From the NCBI GenBank assembly GCA_035650355.1, contig DASRHT010000101.1, positions 141,994 through 205,993 of the forward strand: a stretch of 64,000 nucleotides of DNA. Direction: 5' to 3'. The translations under genes and the position numbers were made by a program. The notes under the pieces were generated by a model. The model did no database searches, had not been told where the DNA came from, and was given only the letters and a program-made list of their open reading frames with translations. Each line of letters begins with the position of its first letter. Positions within the stretch are counted from its first letter, which is position 1. This stretch comes from DASRHT01 sp035650355. GTDB lineage: Bacteria; Chloroflexota; Ktedonobacteria; Ktedonobacterales; Ktedonobacteraceae. Below are positions 49,288-58,391 of the stretch, in pieces.

Positions 49288-49381
49288 GTAGGGGTAGTGC
49301 CTTGCGCCTACCCTGCGCCTACCGACCATCAGTAGGGGCAGTGCCTTGCGCCTACCCTGCGCCTACCCTCACCCCTACCGA
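49288..49381. repeat. GTAGGGG(T/C)AGTGCCTTGCGCC repeat cluster
   Basis: GTAGGGGTAGTGCCTTGCGC at 49288 and GTAGGGGCAGTGCCTTGCGC at 49332, each followed by one or two CTACCCTGCGC units, ending in an inverted CCCCTACC. Another copy is in the ribD leader (825-852). The inverted end provides the stop codon of the thioesterase gene. Confidence 0.8.
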
Positions 49382-50304
49382 CCAGCTTTATCCAGGCATG
49401 TGCGCAGTTGTGCTGCCATGCCTGAGATGTGATCTGTTTTACAGGTTGAATGAGAGCCGGGAATACGATAGACCTCAACCTCTTGATCTTTCCCCTCGGC
49501 CATCCGTTGCCACCACTGGCTGCGCTCAGGTTCCGCGCTATCCCAGAAGAGGGTGACTTTACCAGGGTAGAAGCCTGGTACATAGTGCGCGGTAGCCCAG
49601 ATGAACATCGCGGGATATTCTTTATGTAAAATGCCCAGCGGCGGGAAAGGAGACTCGATTCTTGGATCGAACTGCTTCAGAAATACTGATTCATCGGCTT
49701 TACCGTCGCGCCAGTGCCGATAGAAGTGTTGTAAGCGCAGAAACCAGTCCAGTTGCTTATCTGGCATAAGGCCAAACGCCTGACCGGCATTACGGATGAA
49801 TGTACAAAGTGCGGTGAGGCGTGTAGGGATAGAATCTATCAGTACCAGCAGATCGACCTTCTGTTTTACTGCATGAAGTTGCCGGGCTATTTCATAGGCG
49901 AGCAGCCCTCCATTGCAAAAGCCGCCCAGGAGATAGGGGCCTGCGGGCTGAATGCTGCGGATGGCTTTGATATGCTCGGCAGCCATCTCTTCCAGAGAAG
50001 GCAGGACGCGTAAATGATCCAGGGGATAGGGGTCCAGCGCGTAAAATGGCTGATCGTTGCCCAATCCCTGCGCCAGAGGGAAACAGAAGAAGGCGTTGCC
50101 AGCCCAGTGGCCGTGAAGAAAAAAGAAGGGACGTTTTGTTCCTCCCGGATTGATGACAGTTATGCCATCGGGTTTTTGCGCCACTCCTATTGAACTGGAC
50201 GGAGATACAGCGTTAGTGGTCTTCAGCGACTCCTGGATCTCGCCGCGAAGATATTTTTCAAGCAAGGCCTTTTTGGCGTCTGAGAGTTCCCTTGTATCTG
50301 ACAT
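49375..50304 (-). CDS. NRPS-type thioesterase with Cys in the nucleophile elbow
   Basis: 309 residues. An N-terminal ~50 residues with LSDAKKALLEKYLRG resemble the linker/docking motif found in NRPS and PKS proteins. The alpha/beta-hydrolase thioesterase domain has FFLHGHWAGN (oxyanion loop) and the elbow GGFCNGG, with Cys130 where Ser is usual. The candidate His is in IPGSHSTCK near the C-terminus. It lies third after the A-PCP and P450 genes and would release an aminoacyl product from the carrier protein. The final codon is followed by a TAG that is part of a dispersed repeat. Confidence 0.85.
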   Translation of the reverse strand: MSDTRELSDAKKALLEKYLRGEIQESLKTTNAVSPSSSIGVAQKPDGITVINPGGTKRPFFFLHGHWAGNAFFCFPLAQGLGNDQPFYALDPYPLDHLRVLPSLEEMAAEHIKAIRSIQPAGPYLLGGFCNGGLLAYEIARQLHAVKQKVDLLVLIDSIPTRLTALCTFIRNAGQAFGLMPDKQLDWFLRLQHFYRHWRDGKADESVFLKQFDPRIESPFPPLGILHKEYPAMFIWATAHYVPGFYPGKVTLFWDSAEPERSQWWQRMAEGKDQEVEVYRIPGSHSTCKTDHISGMAAQLRTCLDKAGR

Positions 50305-50387
50305 TCATCGCATCCTTTTGTGTATTCGTAACTTCCGTTACACGATTGATCGCGTGGCTGCCCGCATGATCACGAAAATGCGCTCCT

Positions 50388-50413
50388 GTAGGGGCAGGGC
50401 TGGCCCCTGCCCT
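50388..50413. repeat. GTAGGGGCAGGGCTGGCCCC repeat
   Basis: Variant of the palindromic GTAGGGG family, between the P450 and thioesterase genes. Confidence 0.7.
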
Positions 50414-50422
50414 CATCCAGAC

Positions 50423-51667
50423 TCATACAAATGTGACAGGAAGGGCAACCAGGCCGCGCAGGCCCAGATTTTCGCGCCATGTGATGGGGCCGGGGGCCAG
50501 TTGTATCCTGGGCATGCGGCGCAGGATGGCCTCAAAGGCGATCTGACCCTCAATGCGGGCTAACGGCGCGCCAAAGCAGAAATGGCTGGCCCAGGCGAAC
50601 GCCACATGGCGATTATCCTTCCGACAGATATCAAGCCGGTCGGGGTCGGGGAAACGTTCTGGATCGCGGTTCGCTGCACCCATCACTGCGATGACCGCCT
50701 GACGCTGGCGAATCGATTTGCCGCCAAGCTCCGTATCATAGGGAGCCAGTCGCGCCGTATGCTGGCTGGGACTCTCGTAGCGCAGCAGTTCTTCAACGGC
50801 GGAGGGGACCAGCGAGAAGTCAGATTGCAGCAGTTCGAGCTGATCCCTATGGCGCAACAGCGTGAGCATCCCGTTCCCGATCAGATTGGTCGTGGTTTCC
50901 TGACCGCCAACCATCGTTACAATCGTGTTGGCGACGACCTCTTCCTCCGTTAGCCGATCTCCGTCCTGCTCGGCGGCGAGGAACGCGCTGATCAGCCCAT
51001 CGCGTGGGCGCTTGCGTTGCTCGCTGACGGCAGCCTGGAAATAGGCCACCATCTGTTCCAGGCTACTTATCACGCGTGCGGCGCTATCTGGATTGTGCTG
51101 GAAGTTACCGAGCACCTGAGCGAAATCGGCGGACCAAGCCGTCAATTGTGGCCAATCGGCAGTGGGTACGCCCAGCATTTCGGCGGTAACGATAGCCGGC
51201 AGTGGGTACGCCAGGTCTGCAATGATGTCCATCTGGCCTTTGTCCTGAACGGCATCCAGCAGGCTATTGGTGATATCCTGGATATGCGAGCGCAGGCTCT
51301 CTACGCGCCGGGGGGTAAATGCCTTCGACGCCAGGCCACGGACGCGATTATGAGCAGGAGGGTCCAGAAAAAGCATCTGGTGGATCATCACCTGAGCCAG
51401 CGGCGTTAACGCTGAGAGGCCCAGCGCTGTCAACTGCTCAGGGGTGGGCGTGCGGTTGGCTGAGAAGCGCTGAAATACCGTTACCACATCGGCGTAGCGC
51501 GTCACTACCCAGGCATGCAGGTAGTGATCCCAATGAACCGGGTCCTCGCTGCGGAGGCGGTGGTACAGTGGATACGGGTTCGCCAGCACATCTGGATCGA
51601 GCAGATGGTACAGGCTGAGTATCTTCTGTTGTTTGCCTGGTGCCGATTGACTGCTATGGATCGTCAT
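50423..51667 (-). CDS. Cytochrome P450 (bacterial, NRPS-associated type)
   Basis: 414 residues from the ATG at 51667 (GGAGG 7 bp ahead; the frame extends back to 51763 into the NRPS gene). I-helix GGQETTTNLIGN, ExxR in EELLRYESP, and haem-binding loop HFCFGAPLARIEGQ with the Cys thiolate. The I-helix lacks the usual acid-Thr pair only in part (ETTT). It lies between a free-standing A-PCP protein and a thioesterase, the arrangement seen for P450s that hydroxylate the beta carbon of a carrier-bound amino acid. Confidence 0.92.
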   Translation of the reverse strand: MTIHSSQSAPGKQQKILSLYHLLDPDVLANPYPLYHRLRSEDPVHWDHYLHAWVVTRYADVVTVFQRFSANRTPTPEQLTALGLSALTPLAQVMIHQMLFLDPPAHNRVRGLASKAFTPRRVESLRSHIQDITNSLLDAVQDKGQMDIIADLAYPLPAIVTAEMLGVPTADWPQLTAWSADFAQVLGNFQHNPDSAARVISSLEQMVAYFQAAVSEQRKRPRDGLISAFLAAEQDGDRLTEEEVVANTIVTMVGGQETTTNLIGNGMLTLLRHRDQLELLQSDFSLVPSAVEELLRYESPSQHTARLAPYDTELGGKSIRQRQAVIAVMGAANRDPERFPDPDRLDICRKDNRHVAFAWASHFCFGAPLARIEGQIAFEAILRRMPRIQLAPGPITWRENLGLRGLVALPVTFV

Positions 51668-51728
51668 ACTCATTCCTCCAGCCAGGAGCGTTCTTACCCC
51701 TGTTGCATTTACATTTCTCGCTGTTGAT

Positions 51729-53663
51729 TTAGTGTGTGTATGTTTCTTCCGAGAGGCGGCCATTATTTATATTCGGCGCAGAAGTCAGCATATGCAGAGC
51801 ATCTTCGTCGCTCAACGCTTGCAATTTGAGCAAGATCAGCCGCTCAATCTCGGCAGAAAGTGAGCGCACGGTTGGAGCATCGAAGAGTACACGCAGAGGG
51901 AGATCAACGCCAAAAGTTTCGGCGATGTGCGCGATGACCTGCGTTCCCAGTAAAGAGTGGCCGCCAAGCATAAAGAAGTTTTCGTCGCTTCCCACGCGCT
52001 CGATCTCTAGAAGCCTGGCGATGATCGCGGCAATCTTCTCTTCAATAGGAGTACGCGGCTCGGCAATCACTCCATCTCGCAGCGTATTGCTGGTATCCGG
52101 CGCTGGTAAGGCATCACGATCAACTTTGCCGTTGGGGGTGGTTGGCAGTGTTGCTAATAACACAAAAGCTGTCGGCAGCATATAATCTGGCAGGTGTACT
52201 GACAGGGTAGCGCGCAAGTTACTGACGGAGAGAGAGGCCCCCTCAGCCGAGACGATGTAGGCAACCAGGCGTTTATCGCCGGGGGTATCTTCGCGCGCCA
52301 TGACAAAGCTCATTTTGATAGCGGAATGGGAGTTTAACCTGGACACGATCTCATCCGGCTCGATGCGGAAGCCGCGGATTTTGATCTGGTGATCGGTACG
52401 TCCCAGAAAGGCAAGCTGACCATTGGGCAAGAAACGGGCCAGATCGCCTGTTTTATAGAGACGCGCTCCTGGCTCTTTGCTGAAAGGATGAGCAATGAAC
52501 TTCTCCGCCGTCAGTTCGGGACGATTGTGGTAGCCGCGCGCCAGACCGGCCCCGCCAATGTAGAGTTCTCCAGGCGTGCCAATTGGTACTGGCTGTAAGC
52601 AATCATCCAGGATATACGTTTGTGCATGATCAATTGGGCGACCAATCGAAGGCGGGGTATCGGACCGTTCGGTTGGCGAGACGATGCCAGATGTTGTCAC
52701 TACAGTGGCTTCCGTCGGGCCATAGTTGTTGACAAGCGTGAATGGCAGTGCGGATGATGGGTAGTGCTGGAGCTTATCGGCTCCCGTAAGCAAGAGGCGT
52801 AGCGATATGGGTGAAGGCCAGTCCAGAGCCATCACGCTTTCTGCTAACAACGTTGGCAGGAACGTAATGGTGATATCCTGCTCTATCAACCAGTCACGTA
52901 AGGCCGTTGGAGTAACTCGCGTCTCTTCGTCTGGAAAGTAGATGCGTGCGCCCAGTGTAAGGTAGGGCCAGAGTTCCCAGCCCGTTGCATCGAAAGCGGG
53001 GCTGGTGAGCTGAGTTGCTCTATCAGCAGCCGTCACAGCGAAGGCGCGCCTGTGCCAGCGGACGAGATTCAGCAGACCTTTGTGCGTAATCTGCACACCC
53101 TTTGGCTGGCCGGTAGAGCCAGAAGTGTAGATAACGTAGGCTAGATGATGCAGATTGATCATAGAAACCGGCGCGGTCTCTTTTTGTTGAGCGAGCATTT
53201 CAGCATCGGTATCCAGACAGATACTGTGTGTATGCTGAGGATCAAAACTACTAATCAGATCATGTTTGGTAACCAGCACGGGCGTCTGAGCATCTTTCAG
53301 CATAAAAGAGAGGCGTTCGGGTGGGTAGGTAGGATCTAGCGGCACGTAAGCTCCTCCCGCTTTGAGAATGCCCAGTAATGCCACCACCAGGTCCAGAGAG
53401 CGGTCGATGCAGCATCCCACCAGCGTCTCTGGACCCACCCCAAGCGTCCGCAGGTAGTGCGCTAACTGATTGGCACGCCGGTTCAACTCGTGGTAGCTTA
53501 GCCGTTCGTGCCCTGCAACCAACGCGATTGCCTCTGGTGTTGCCTCAGCTTGTTTTTCGATTAAAAGTGGGACAGATCGGCGTTGTAAGTGCTCCTGCTG
53601 AGCTGTATAATATTCGACTGGTAGTAGTTGACTGTTTTTTGAAAGTGCCGGAACCCCTGTCAT
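51729..53663 (-). CDS. NRPS adenylation-carrier didomain protein, leucine predicted
   Basis: 644 residues from the ATG at 53663 (AAAGGAG ahead; the frame extends to 53735). Adenylation domain: A3 YTSGSTGQPKG, A5 NNYGPTEATV, A7 YKTGDLARFLPNG, A10 NGKVDRDALP. Peptidyl carrier domain: FFMLGGHSLLGTQ, with the phosphopantetheine Ser. There is no condensation domain. Aligning FDATGW, ITITFLPT, LLLTGA, LVNNYGPTEATVV with the reference pocket gives the code D-A-W-F-L-G-N-V-V-K, one of the classical leucine codes. It would load Leu on its carrier for the P450 and thioesterase encoded next. Confidence 0.93.
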   Translation of the reverse strand: MTGVPALSKNSQLLPVEYYTAQQEHLQRRSVPLLIEKQAEATPEAIALVAGHERLSYHELNRRANQLAHYLRTLGVGPETLVGCCIDRSLDLVVALLGILKAGGAYVPLDPTYPPERLSFMLKDAQTPVLVTKHDLISSFDPQHTHSICLDTDAEMLAQQKETAPVSMINLHHLAYVIYTSGSTGQPKGVQITHKGLLNLVRWHRRAFAVTAADRATQLTSPAFDATGWELWPYLTLGARIYFPDEETRVTPTALRDWLIEQDITITFLPTLLAESVMALDWPSPISLRLLLTGADKLQHYPSSALPFTLVNNYGPTEATVVTTSGIVSPTERSDTPPSIGRPIDHAQTYILDDCLQPVPIGTPGELYIGGAGLARGYHNRPELTAEKFIAHPFSKEPGARLYKTGDLARFLPNGQLAFLGRTDHQIKIRGFRIEPDEIVSRLNSHSAIKMSFVMAREDTPGDKRLVAYIVSAEGASLSVSNLRATLSVHLPDYMLPTAFVLLATLPTTPNGKVDRDALPAPDTSNTLRDGVIAEPRTPIEEKIAAIIARLLEIERVGSDENFFMLGGHSLLGTQVIAHIAETFGVDLPLRVLFDAPTVRSLSAEIERLILLKLQALSDEDALHMLTSAPNINNGRLSEETYTH

Positions 53664-53900
53664 AGAAGCTCCTTTGGAGATTGTGGTAAAGGTTGTATGA
53701 ACGCAAGTAGTAGCTTTGTTGCTCTCACTATACATGACTCTTGCTCCCCTCTGTAGCCATTTGAGGCGTCATACCTGTAGATATTACAGGCGCTGGTAAC
53801 GTGGAACATAGGCAACGCGGCCAGGAGGTGTTTCCACTGCCACTCTCCGGTTAGATAATAATTTGTGAACTAAAAATCTATATCCCCACACCTCAACCTA

Positions 53901-53930
53901 ACGATACTTAAATAGAAAGGAATATGTCAA
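53901..53930 (-). promoter_or_regulatory. Candidate promoter of the mini-NRPS operon
   Basis: Minus strand TTGACA (53930-53925), 18 bp, TATCGT (53906-53901). A small inverted repeat CCTGTA-GATAT-TACAGG (53774-53790) lies downstream of it in the leader. The wider gap 53664-54532 is AT-rich and holds no gene that I can support. Confidence 0.45.
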
Positions 53931-54342
53931 TAATGGTAAACTTTATTTAGCAGTTGATATTTTACAAATAGCGATGACTTATTAGAATATCTTTACTATA
54001 GTAATATACGAAAAATAATTGTTCTGCTGTAAAAACCTGTGCTTTTTGCCTGAAAGGTCTATTTTATCTTTAACCATCGGCTTTTATGTAACATAGGCAT
54101 AGGACCAGAGGTGATGATCTGGTTAAGATGTGGGTGAGTTTAGGTAAATATACTGGTGAAATAGCGCCATTCAGTTAAGAAAGTCAAACGTAATTGCTGT
54201 AAGCTTTAAGCGAGAGGGAAGATTACAAAAGCCGATAGAGAAGGTATAAAGGTATATGGGGGAAATGATGGAGAATGTATGGCAAAGTGGATAGAGGAAG
54301 TGGGAAGATGCATAGAAAAACTGCGAGATTTTGTGTGAGAAG

Positions 54343-54371
54343 TTGTCAAGGATGTACGTAGTACATGTAGT
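54343..54371 (+). promoter_or_regulatory. Weak candidate promoter of the peptide transporter operon
   Basis: TTGTCA (54343-54348), 17 bp, TGTAGT (54366-54371). The spacer contains the palindrome ATGTAC-GTA-GTACAT. Lies 160 bp before dppA. Confidence 0.3.
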
Positions 54372-54532
54372 GCTGGCTCTGGGTTCTCATTTGGATGTGA
54401 GGGAGCTGGAGCTGGTAGCATATGCGGTGTGGGAAGCTGCTAATCCGACACTCGCTGTGGTTTCCTTTTTCATGTATTACCAGGGAAAGGAAAACCAGAT
54501 CCTCAATGCGTGTATTATTTTCTGAGGAGGAC

Positions 54533-56218
54533 ATGATGTTCAAGAGACCCAGACCAAGATTCCTCTTGATGACATTCTCATTAATGTCTATGTTGATCCT
54601 GGTTCTCGGCGCCTGTGGAGCGCAGGGCACGCCCGTGCAGCCGCAGACGCAGAAGGCGGTAAGGGGTGGCACCTGGATTGATGACATTCCCAATGAGCCT
54701 GGTTCGCTCATTCCTAATGGCGATGCCCAGACTTTTGACGTAGTGGTGGAGCAGGCGTTATACACCCCTCCATTTGTTGGTGATTATACTGGTAAGATCA
54801 CTCCTTACATTGCAACAGAAATTCCGACGCTTGCCAATGGCGAAGTGAGCGCGGATCTCAAGACATGGACGATCAAACTCCGTCCCGGGTTGAAATGGAA
54901 CGATGGGCAGCCGCTTAATGCCGATGACCTCGATTTCACCTGGAGGCTCTGGGACAATCCCAAGTTCGGCGCAGCCAGCACGGTCGGGTATAATCTGATT
55001 ACCTCGGATGACATCTCTGCTGATAAACTGACGATTACCTTCCATCTCAAGTCTGCATATGCGCCATTCCTGGCCTTGTGGACGGATGGTGCCGGTGCGC
55101 CTCTGCCCAAGCATCACTTTGAGAGCATGGCTCCTGATGCAATCTTAAAATCCAAAGATAACCTGAATCCATCAGTTACCAGCGGCCCCTTCATGATGAG
55201 CGAGAGCGTGCCTGGTGATCACTACACCGTGGTGCGCAACCCGAATTACTTCCAGGCATCCGCGGGTCTGCCGTATCTGGATAAGATCATCTTCCGTCCG
55301 ATAGCGAATGAAGATACGATCCTCAAGGACTTGCAGGCTGGCTCGATCACATCTTCCTGGTTCCTGGATGTGAGCAAGACCAATACCTACAAGACCCTGT
55401 CAAATTACAAACTGGCTGTCAACCCCAATGCCTCAAACTTTGAGGTGATGATTATCAACCTCAAGAACCCGATTTTGGGGCAACATCTTGAAGTGCGTAA
55501 GGCGATGGCAATGGCAATTGACCACAGCGCACTGATCAATGTGGCCCGTCTGGGAGAGGCCATTCCATTGTGTACTGACCACGGTAAGTCGGTTGTTCCT
55601 GGTTACGAGGCCAATGCGCCCTGTCCGAAATTCGATCCTACCGCTGCCAATGCTTTGCTTGATCAGAATGGTTGGGTCAAAGGCCCTGATGGAGTGCGCT
55701 CAAAGAATGGTCAGCGCCTTGAATTCACCTATTCGACTACTTCAGGTAAGCAATGGCGTCTGAACGATGAGCAAATCATCCAGTCCAACTTCAAAGACAT
55801 TGGTATCAAAATCAACATCGTGAACTACCCGGCCAGCACCTACTTTGGGTCGTTTTTGCCCAATGGCAAGCATGACCTGGCGGAATTTGAGAATTCGTAC
55901 ACGTACGATGGCGATGATGCCTCTCTGCTGGATTGTTCACAGCAGGGGACGAATGGTGAGAACTGGAGCTTCTACTGCAACCAGCAGATGGAGCAATATC
56001 TCCATACAGAGGAGCAGACCGCTGATCCTAATGCGCGTCAGGCGGCCTTCAATCAGATCCACCAGCTTGAACTTACCGACTTCCCATTTGTGGTGCTGTA
56101 TAGCCCGGCGGACCTGGGCATTGCCAAAACCACGGCTCACAACTACGCACCCGCTCCCGAGGGCGCTTCGGAAACGATCAACGTCTGGCAGTGGTGGTGT
56201 ACGAATGGACAGTGTTAG
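54533..56218 (+). CDS. Peptide ABC transporter substrate-binding lipoprotein
   Basis: 561 residues from the ATG at 54533 (GAGGAGG directly upstream). A signal peptide ends in the lipobox LVLGAC, so the protein is lipid-anchored outside the membrane. Family 5 (DppA/OppA-type) solute-binding fold: TFDVVVEQALYTPPFVGDYTG, LRPGLKWNDGQPLNADDLDF, a VRKAMAMAIDHSALI hinge segment and the C-terminal WQWWCTNGQC. It binds oligopeptides or a related solute for the permease encoded downstream. The ligand cannot be predicted. Confidence 0.92.
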   Translation: MMFKRPRPRFLLMTFSLMSMLILVLGACGAQGTPVQPQTQKAVRGGTWIDDIPNEPGSLIPNGDAQTFDVVVEQALYTPPFVGDYTGKITPYIATEIPTLANGEVSADLKTWTIKLRPGLKWNDGQPLNADDLDFTWRLWDNPKFGAASTVGYNLITSDDISADKLTITFHLKSAYAPFLALWTDGAGAPLPKHHFESMAPDAILKSKDNLNPSVTSGPFMMSESVPGDHYTVVRNPNYFQASAGLPYLDKIIFRPIANEDTILKDLQAGSITSSWFLDVSKTNTYKTLSNYKLAVNPNASNFEVMIINLKNPILGQHLEVRKAMAMAIDHSALINVARLGEAIPLCTDHGKSVVPGYEANAPCPKFDPTAANALLDQNGWVKGPDGVRSKNGQRLEFTYSTTSGKQWRLNDEQIIQSNFKDIGIKINIVNYPASTYFGSFLPNGKHDLAEFENSYTYDGDDASLLDCSQQGTNGENWSFYCNQQMEQYLHTEEQTADPNARQAAFNQIHQLELTDFPFVVLYSPADLGIAKTTAHNYAPAPEGASETINVWQWWCTNGQC

Positions 56219-56327
56219 CCTCTAGTAGACGCTAACTCTAGCCCGCTGTCGTGTTAGATGTGTCGCTGTAAATGTCTCTGGTGGGGTGTTAGCAAATATC
56301 CTGCCAGAGATATTTTGTGTGTACCCA

Positions 56328-56358
56328 TTGTTGACGTTACGTCAACAAATGTTACACT
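56328..56358 (+). promoter_or_regulatory. Promoter with palindromic operator before dppB
   Basis: A 9-bp-arm palindrome TTGTTGACG-TTA-CGTCAACAA (56328-56348) covers a -35 box TTGACG (56331-56336); 16 bp further lies TACACT (56353-56358). This suggests a regulated internal promoter for the permease and ATPase genes, separate from that of the binding protein. Confidence 0.55.
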
Positions 56359-56439
56359 GGATAAGATTGACAAAGCGTCGTTTCGTGTTGCACTATAAAG
56401 GGCAAATTACATCCTCACCTTTTAGTACCGGAGGTGCAT

Positions 56440-57402
56440 ATGGGCCGATATATCATTCGACGTTTGCTGCAAGCTATACCGCTACTATTCCTGCTTTCTA
56501 TCTTTGTGTTCCTTTTGATCCACGCGATGCCAGGAGGGCCAGAGCAGGTAATCTTTAACCCGCACCTGGATGCCGCTGGCCGTGCAGCTCTTCGCGCCAG
56601 CTTTGGCCTGGATCAGCCCTTGCCGGTGCAGTACATTAAATGGCTGGGAAATATGCTGACTGGTAATTTCGGCTTCTCCTTTCAAACCAAGCAGCCTGTT
56701 ACCGATCTTTTGAACGAACGCTTCCCCAACACGTTAGTGCTGTTTGCGGCTGCGCTCTCCATTGCCCTGGTAATGGCTGTTTTGTTGGGCTCGCTCTCTG
56801 CTCAACGGCAAAACTCCGCCACTGATTATACGCTGACGGCGCTTTCGTATTTTGGCCTTGCCATGCCAGCTTTCTTGCTCGGCCTCTTTCTGCAAGACGT
56901 TTTTGCGGTGCAGTTACACTGGCTGCCGGTCTCTGGTACCCAAACTTTGGGGTTTAGCTTTGATTTTTTCAACGGACTGCTTGATCGGGGTTTGCATCTG
57001 ATATTGCCTACGATGGCCCTGGCCACGCTATTTGTCGCGGGCTGGAGTCGTTTTATGCGTTCGAGCATGATCGACGTAGTGAAACAGGATTACATGCGTA
57101 CTGCCCGAGCGAAAGGCGTCAGCCCCAGGGCTATGCTATTCCAGCACGCGCTACGCAATGCGGTGATCCCGCTGATCACCGTGGTGGCGATTGATTTTGG
57201 CAGTATAGCTGGCGGAGCAGTCATTACCGAAGGCATTTTTGCCTGGCCTGGGATGGGGCAACTGTTTTTCAACTCGCTTGAGAGCCGCGATTTTCCAGTA
57301 CTTCTGGCCATCCTGGTAATCGGCGCAACGTTTGTGATAATGTTTAACCTGATAGCAGATATTCTGTACGGCGTGATGGACCCGCGCATCCGCTACTCAT
57401 AA
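56440..57402 (+). CDS. dppB: Peptide ABC transporter permease (DppB type)
   Basis: 320 residues from the ATG at 56440 (GGAGG 5 bp upstream). Six membrane spans. The N-terminal RRLLQAIPLLFLLSIFVFLL and the AMPGGP motif are usual for DppB. The inner-loop EAA motif is present as YMRTARAKGVSPRAMLFQHA, with LRNAVIPLIT following. Forms the channel with the next gene product. Confidence 0.93.
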   Translation: MGRYIIRRLLQAIPLLFLLSIFVFLLIHAMPGGPEQVIFNPHLDAAGRAALRASFGLDQPLPVQYIKWLGNMLTGNFGFSFQTKQPVTDLLNERFPNTLVLFAAALSIALVMAVLLGSLSAQRQNSATDYTLTALSYFGLAMPAFLLGLFLQDVFAVQLHWLPVSGTQTLGFSFDFFNGLLDRGLHLILPTMALATLFVAGWSRFMRSSMIDVVKQDYMRTARAKGVSPRAMLFQHALRNAVIPLITVVAIDFGSIAGGAVITEGIFAWPGMGQLFFNSLESRDFPVLLAILVIGATFVIMFNLIADILYGVMDPRIRYS

Positions 57403-57421
57403 CCTGTTGGAGAAAGAATAT

Positions 57422-58363
57422 ATGGATATATCTGAAAAGATCAACACTGCGCCAACGCAGGAAGATGAGCTTGGGGCTTTTCTTGATCTGACGCCGGAGT
57501 TAGTGCGGAAGCGCCGTAGCCAGGGAAGGATCATCTTTGATCGTTTCATTCGCAACAGGGCGGCTATCGGAGGGCTGGCCTTTCTGGTGCTCCTGATCCT
57601 GGTCTGCTTTCTCGGCCCATTTATAACCGGCCATAATCAGCCGGATATCATTCATGTCTCCGATACATTACAGGGGCCATCACTGCGCTATCCCTTTGGT
57701 ACCGACGATCTCGGGCGCGACCAGTTTGCCCGCGCCATGTTCGGTGGTCAGGTTTCCTTAGAAGTGGGCCTTACTTCTATGCTGGTCTCCATCGTTTTTG
57801 GAATTGGCATCGGGTCCCTCGCCGGCTTTTATGGCGGCATAGTTGATAACGTTTTGATGCGTCTGACGGATGTCGTTCTTGCAATCCCGCTCTACCTGCT
57901 GTTGTTTGTGCTCTCCGCCACTTTCTCTGATGGTTCGCCCCGTTTTGTCATCCTGCTGATTGCTTTTTTTGGCTGGACGAACGTGGCACGTCTGGTGCGC
58001 GGGGAGTTTCTGGCGCTGAAAGAACGAGAATATGTTCTGGCTGCTCGTACCATTGGGGCCAAAAGTTTCCGTCTGATGTTTCTCCATATCCTGCCAAATG
58101 CGGCGGGGGCGGTCATTGTGAGCGCAACGCTGCTCGTTGGCGCTAACATCATTCTTGAATCGGTATTGAGCTACTTCGGTTTTGGTCTACATCCCCCTTC
58201 GGCAAGCTGGGGAAATATGGTATCACTTGGTCAGGGCCTCTATGAATCCGCTCCCTGGCTGGTGTTTGTTCCTGGCCTGCTCATCTTCTTTACCGTCTTG
58301 AGTTTCAACCTGGTGGGAGATGGCTTGCGCGATGCCCTCGATCCCTACATGACCGAGCGTTAA
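57422..58363 (+). CDS. dppC: Peptide ABC transporter permease (DppC type)
   Basis: 313 residues from the ATG at 57422 (TTGGAGAAAG upstream). Cytoplasmic N-terminus, then RFIRNRAAIGGLAFLVLLIL, the DppC motif FGTDDLGRDQFARAMFGGQV and EAA loop YVLAARTIGAKSFRLMFLHI, with ILPNAAGAVIVS following. Six spans. Starts 19 bp after dppB. Confidence 0.93.
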   Translation: MDISEKINTAPTQEDELGAFLDLTPELVRKRRSQGRIIFDRFIRNRAAIGGLAFLVLLILVCFLGPFITGHNQPDIIHVSDTLQGPSLRYPFGTDDLGRDQFARAMFGGQVSLEVGLTSMLVSIVFGIGIGSLAGFYGGIVDNVLMRLTDVVLAIPLYLLLFVLSATFSDGSPRFVILLIAFFGWTNVARLVRGEFLALKEREYVLAARTIGAKSFRLMFLHILPNAAGAVIVSATLLVGANIILESVLSYFGFGLHPPSASWGNMVSLGQGLYESAPWLVFVPGLLIFFTVLSFNLVGDGLRDALDPYMTER

Positions 58364-58391
58364 ATTATCTGTTGTAGAAGGAGTTACGAAC

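Noticed and set aside
54206..54421. A minus-strand gene in the gap before the peptide transporter
   Set aside because: Low-complexity Pro/Ser-rich translation without a ribosome site, in an AT-rich noncoding stretch.
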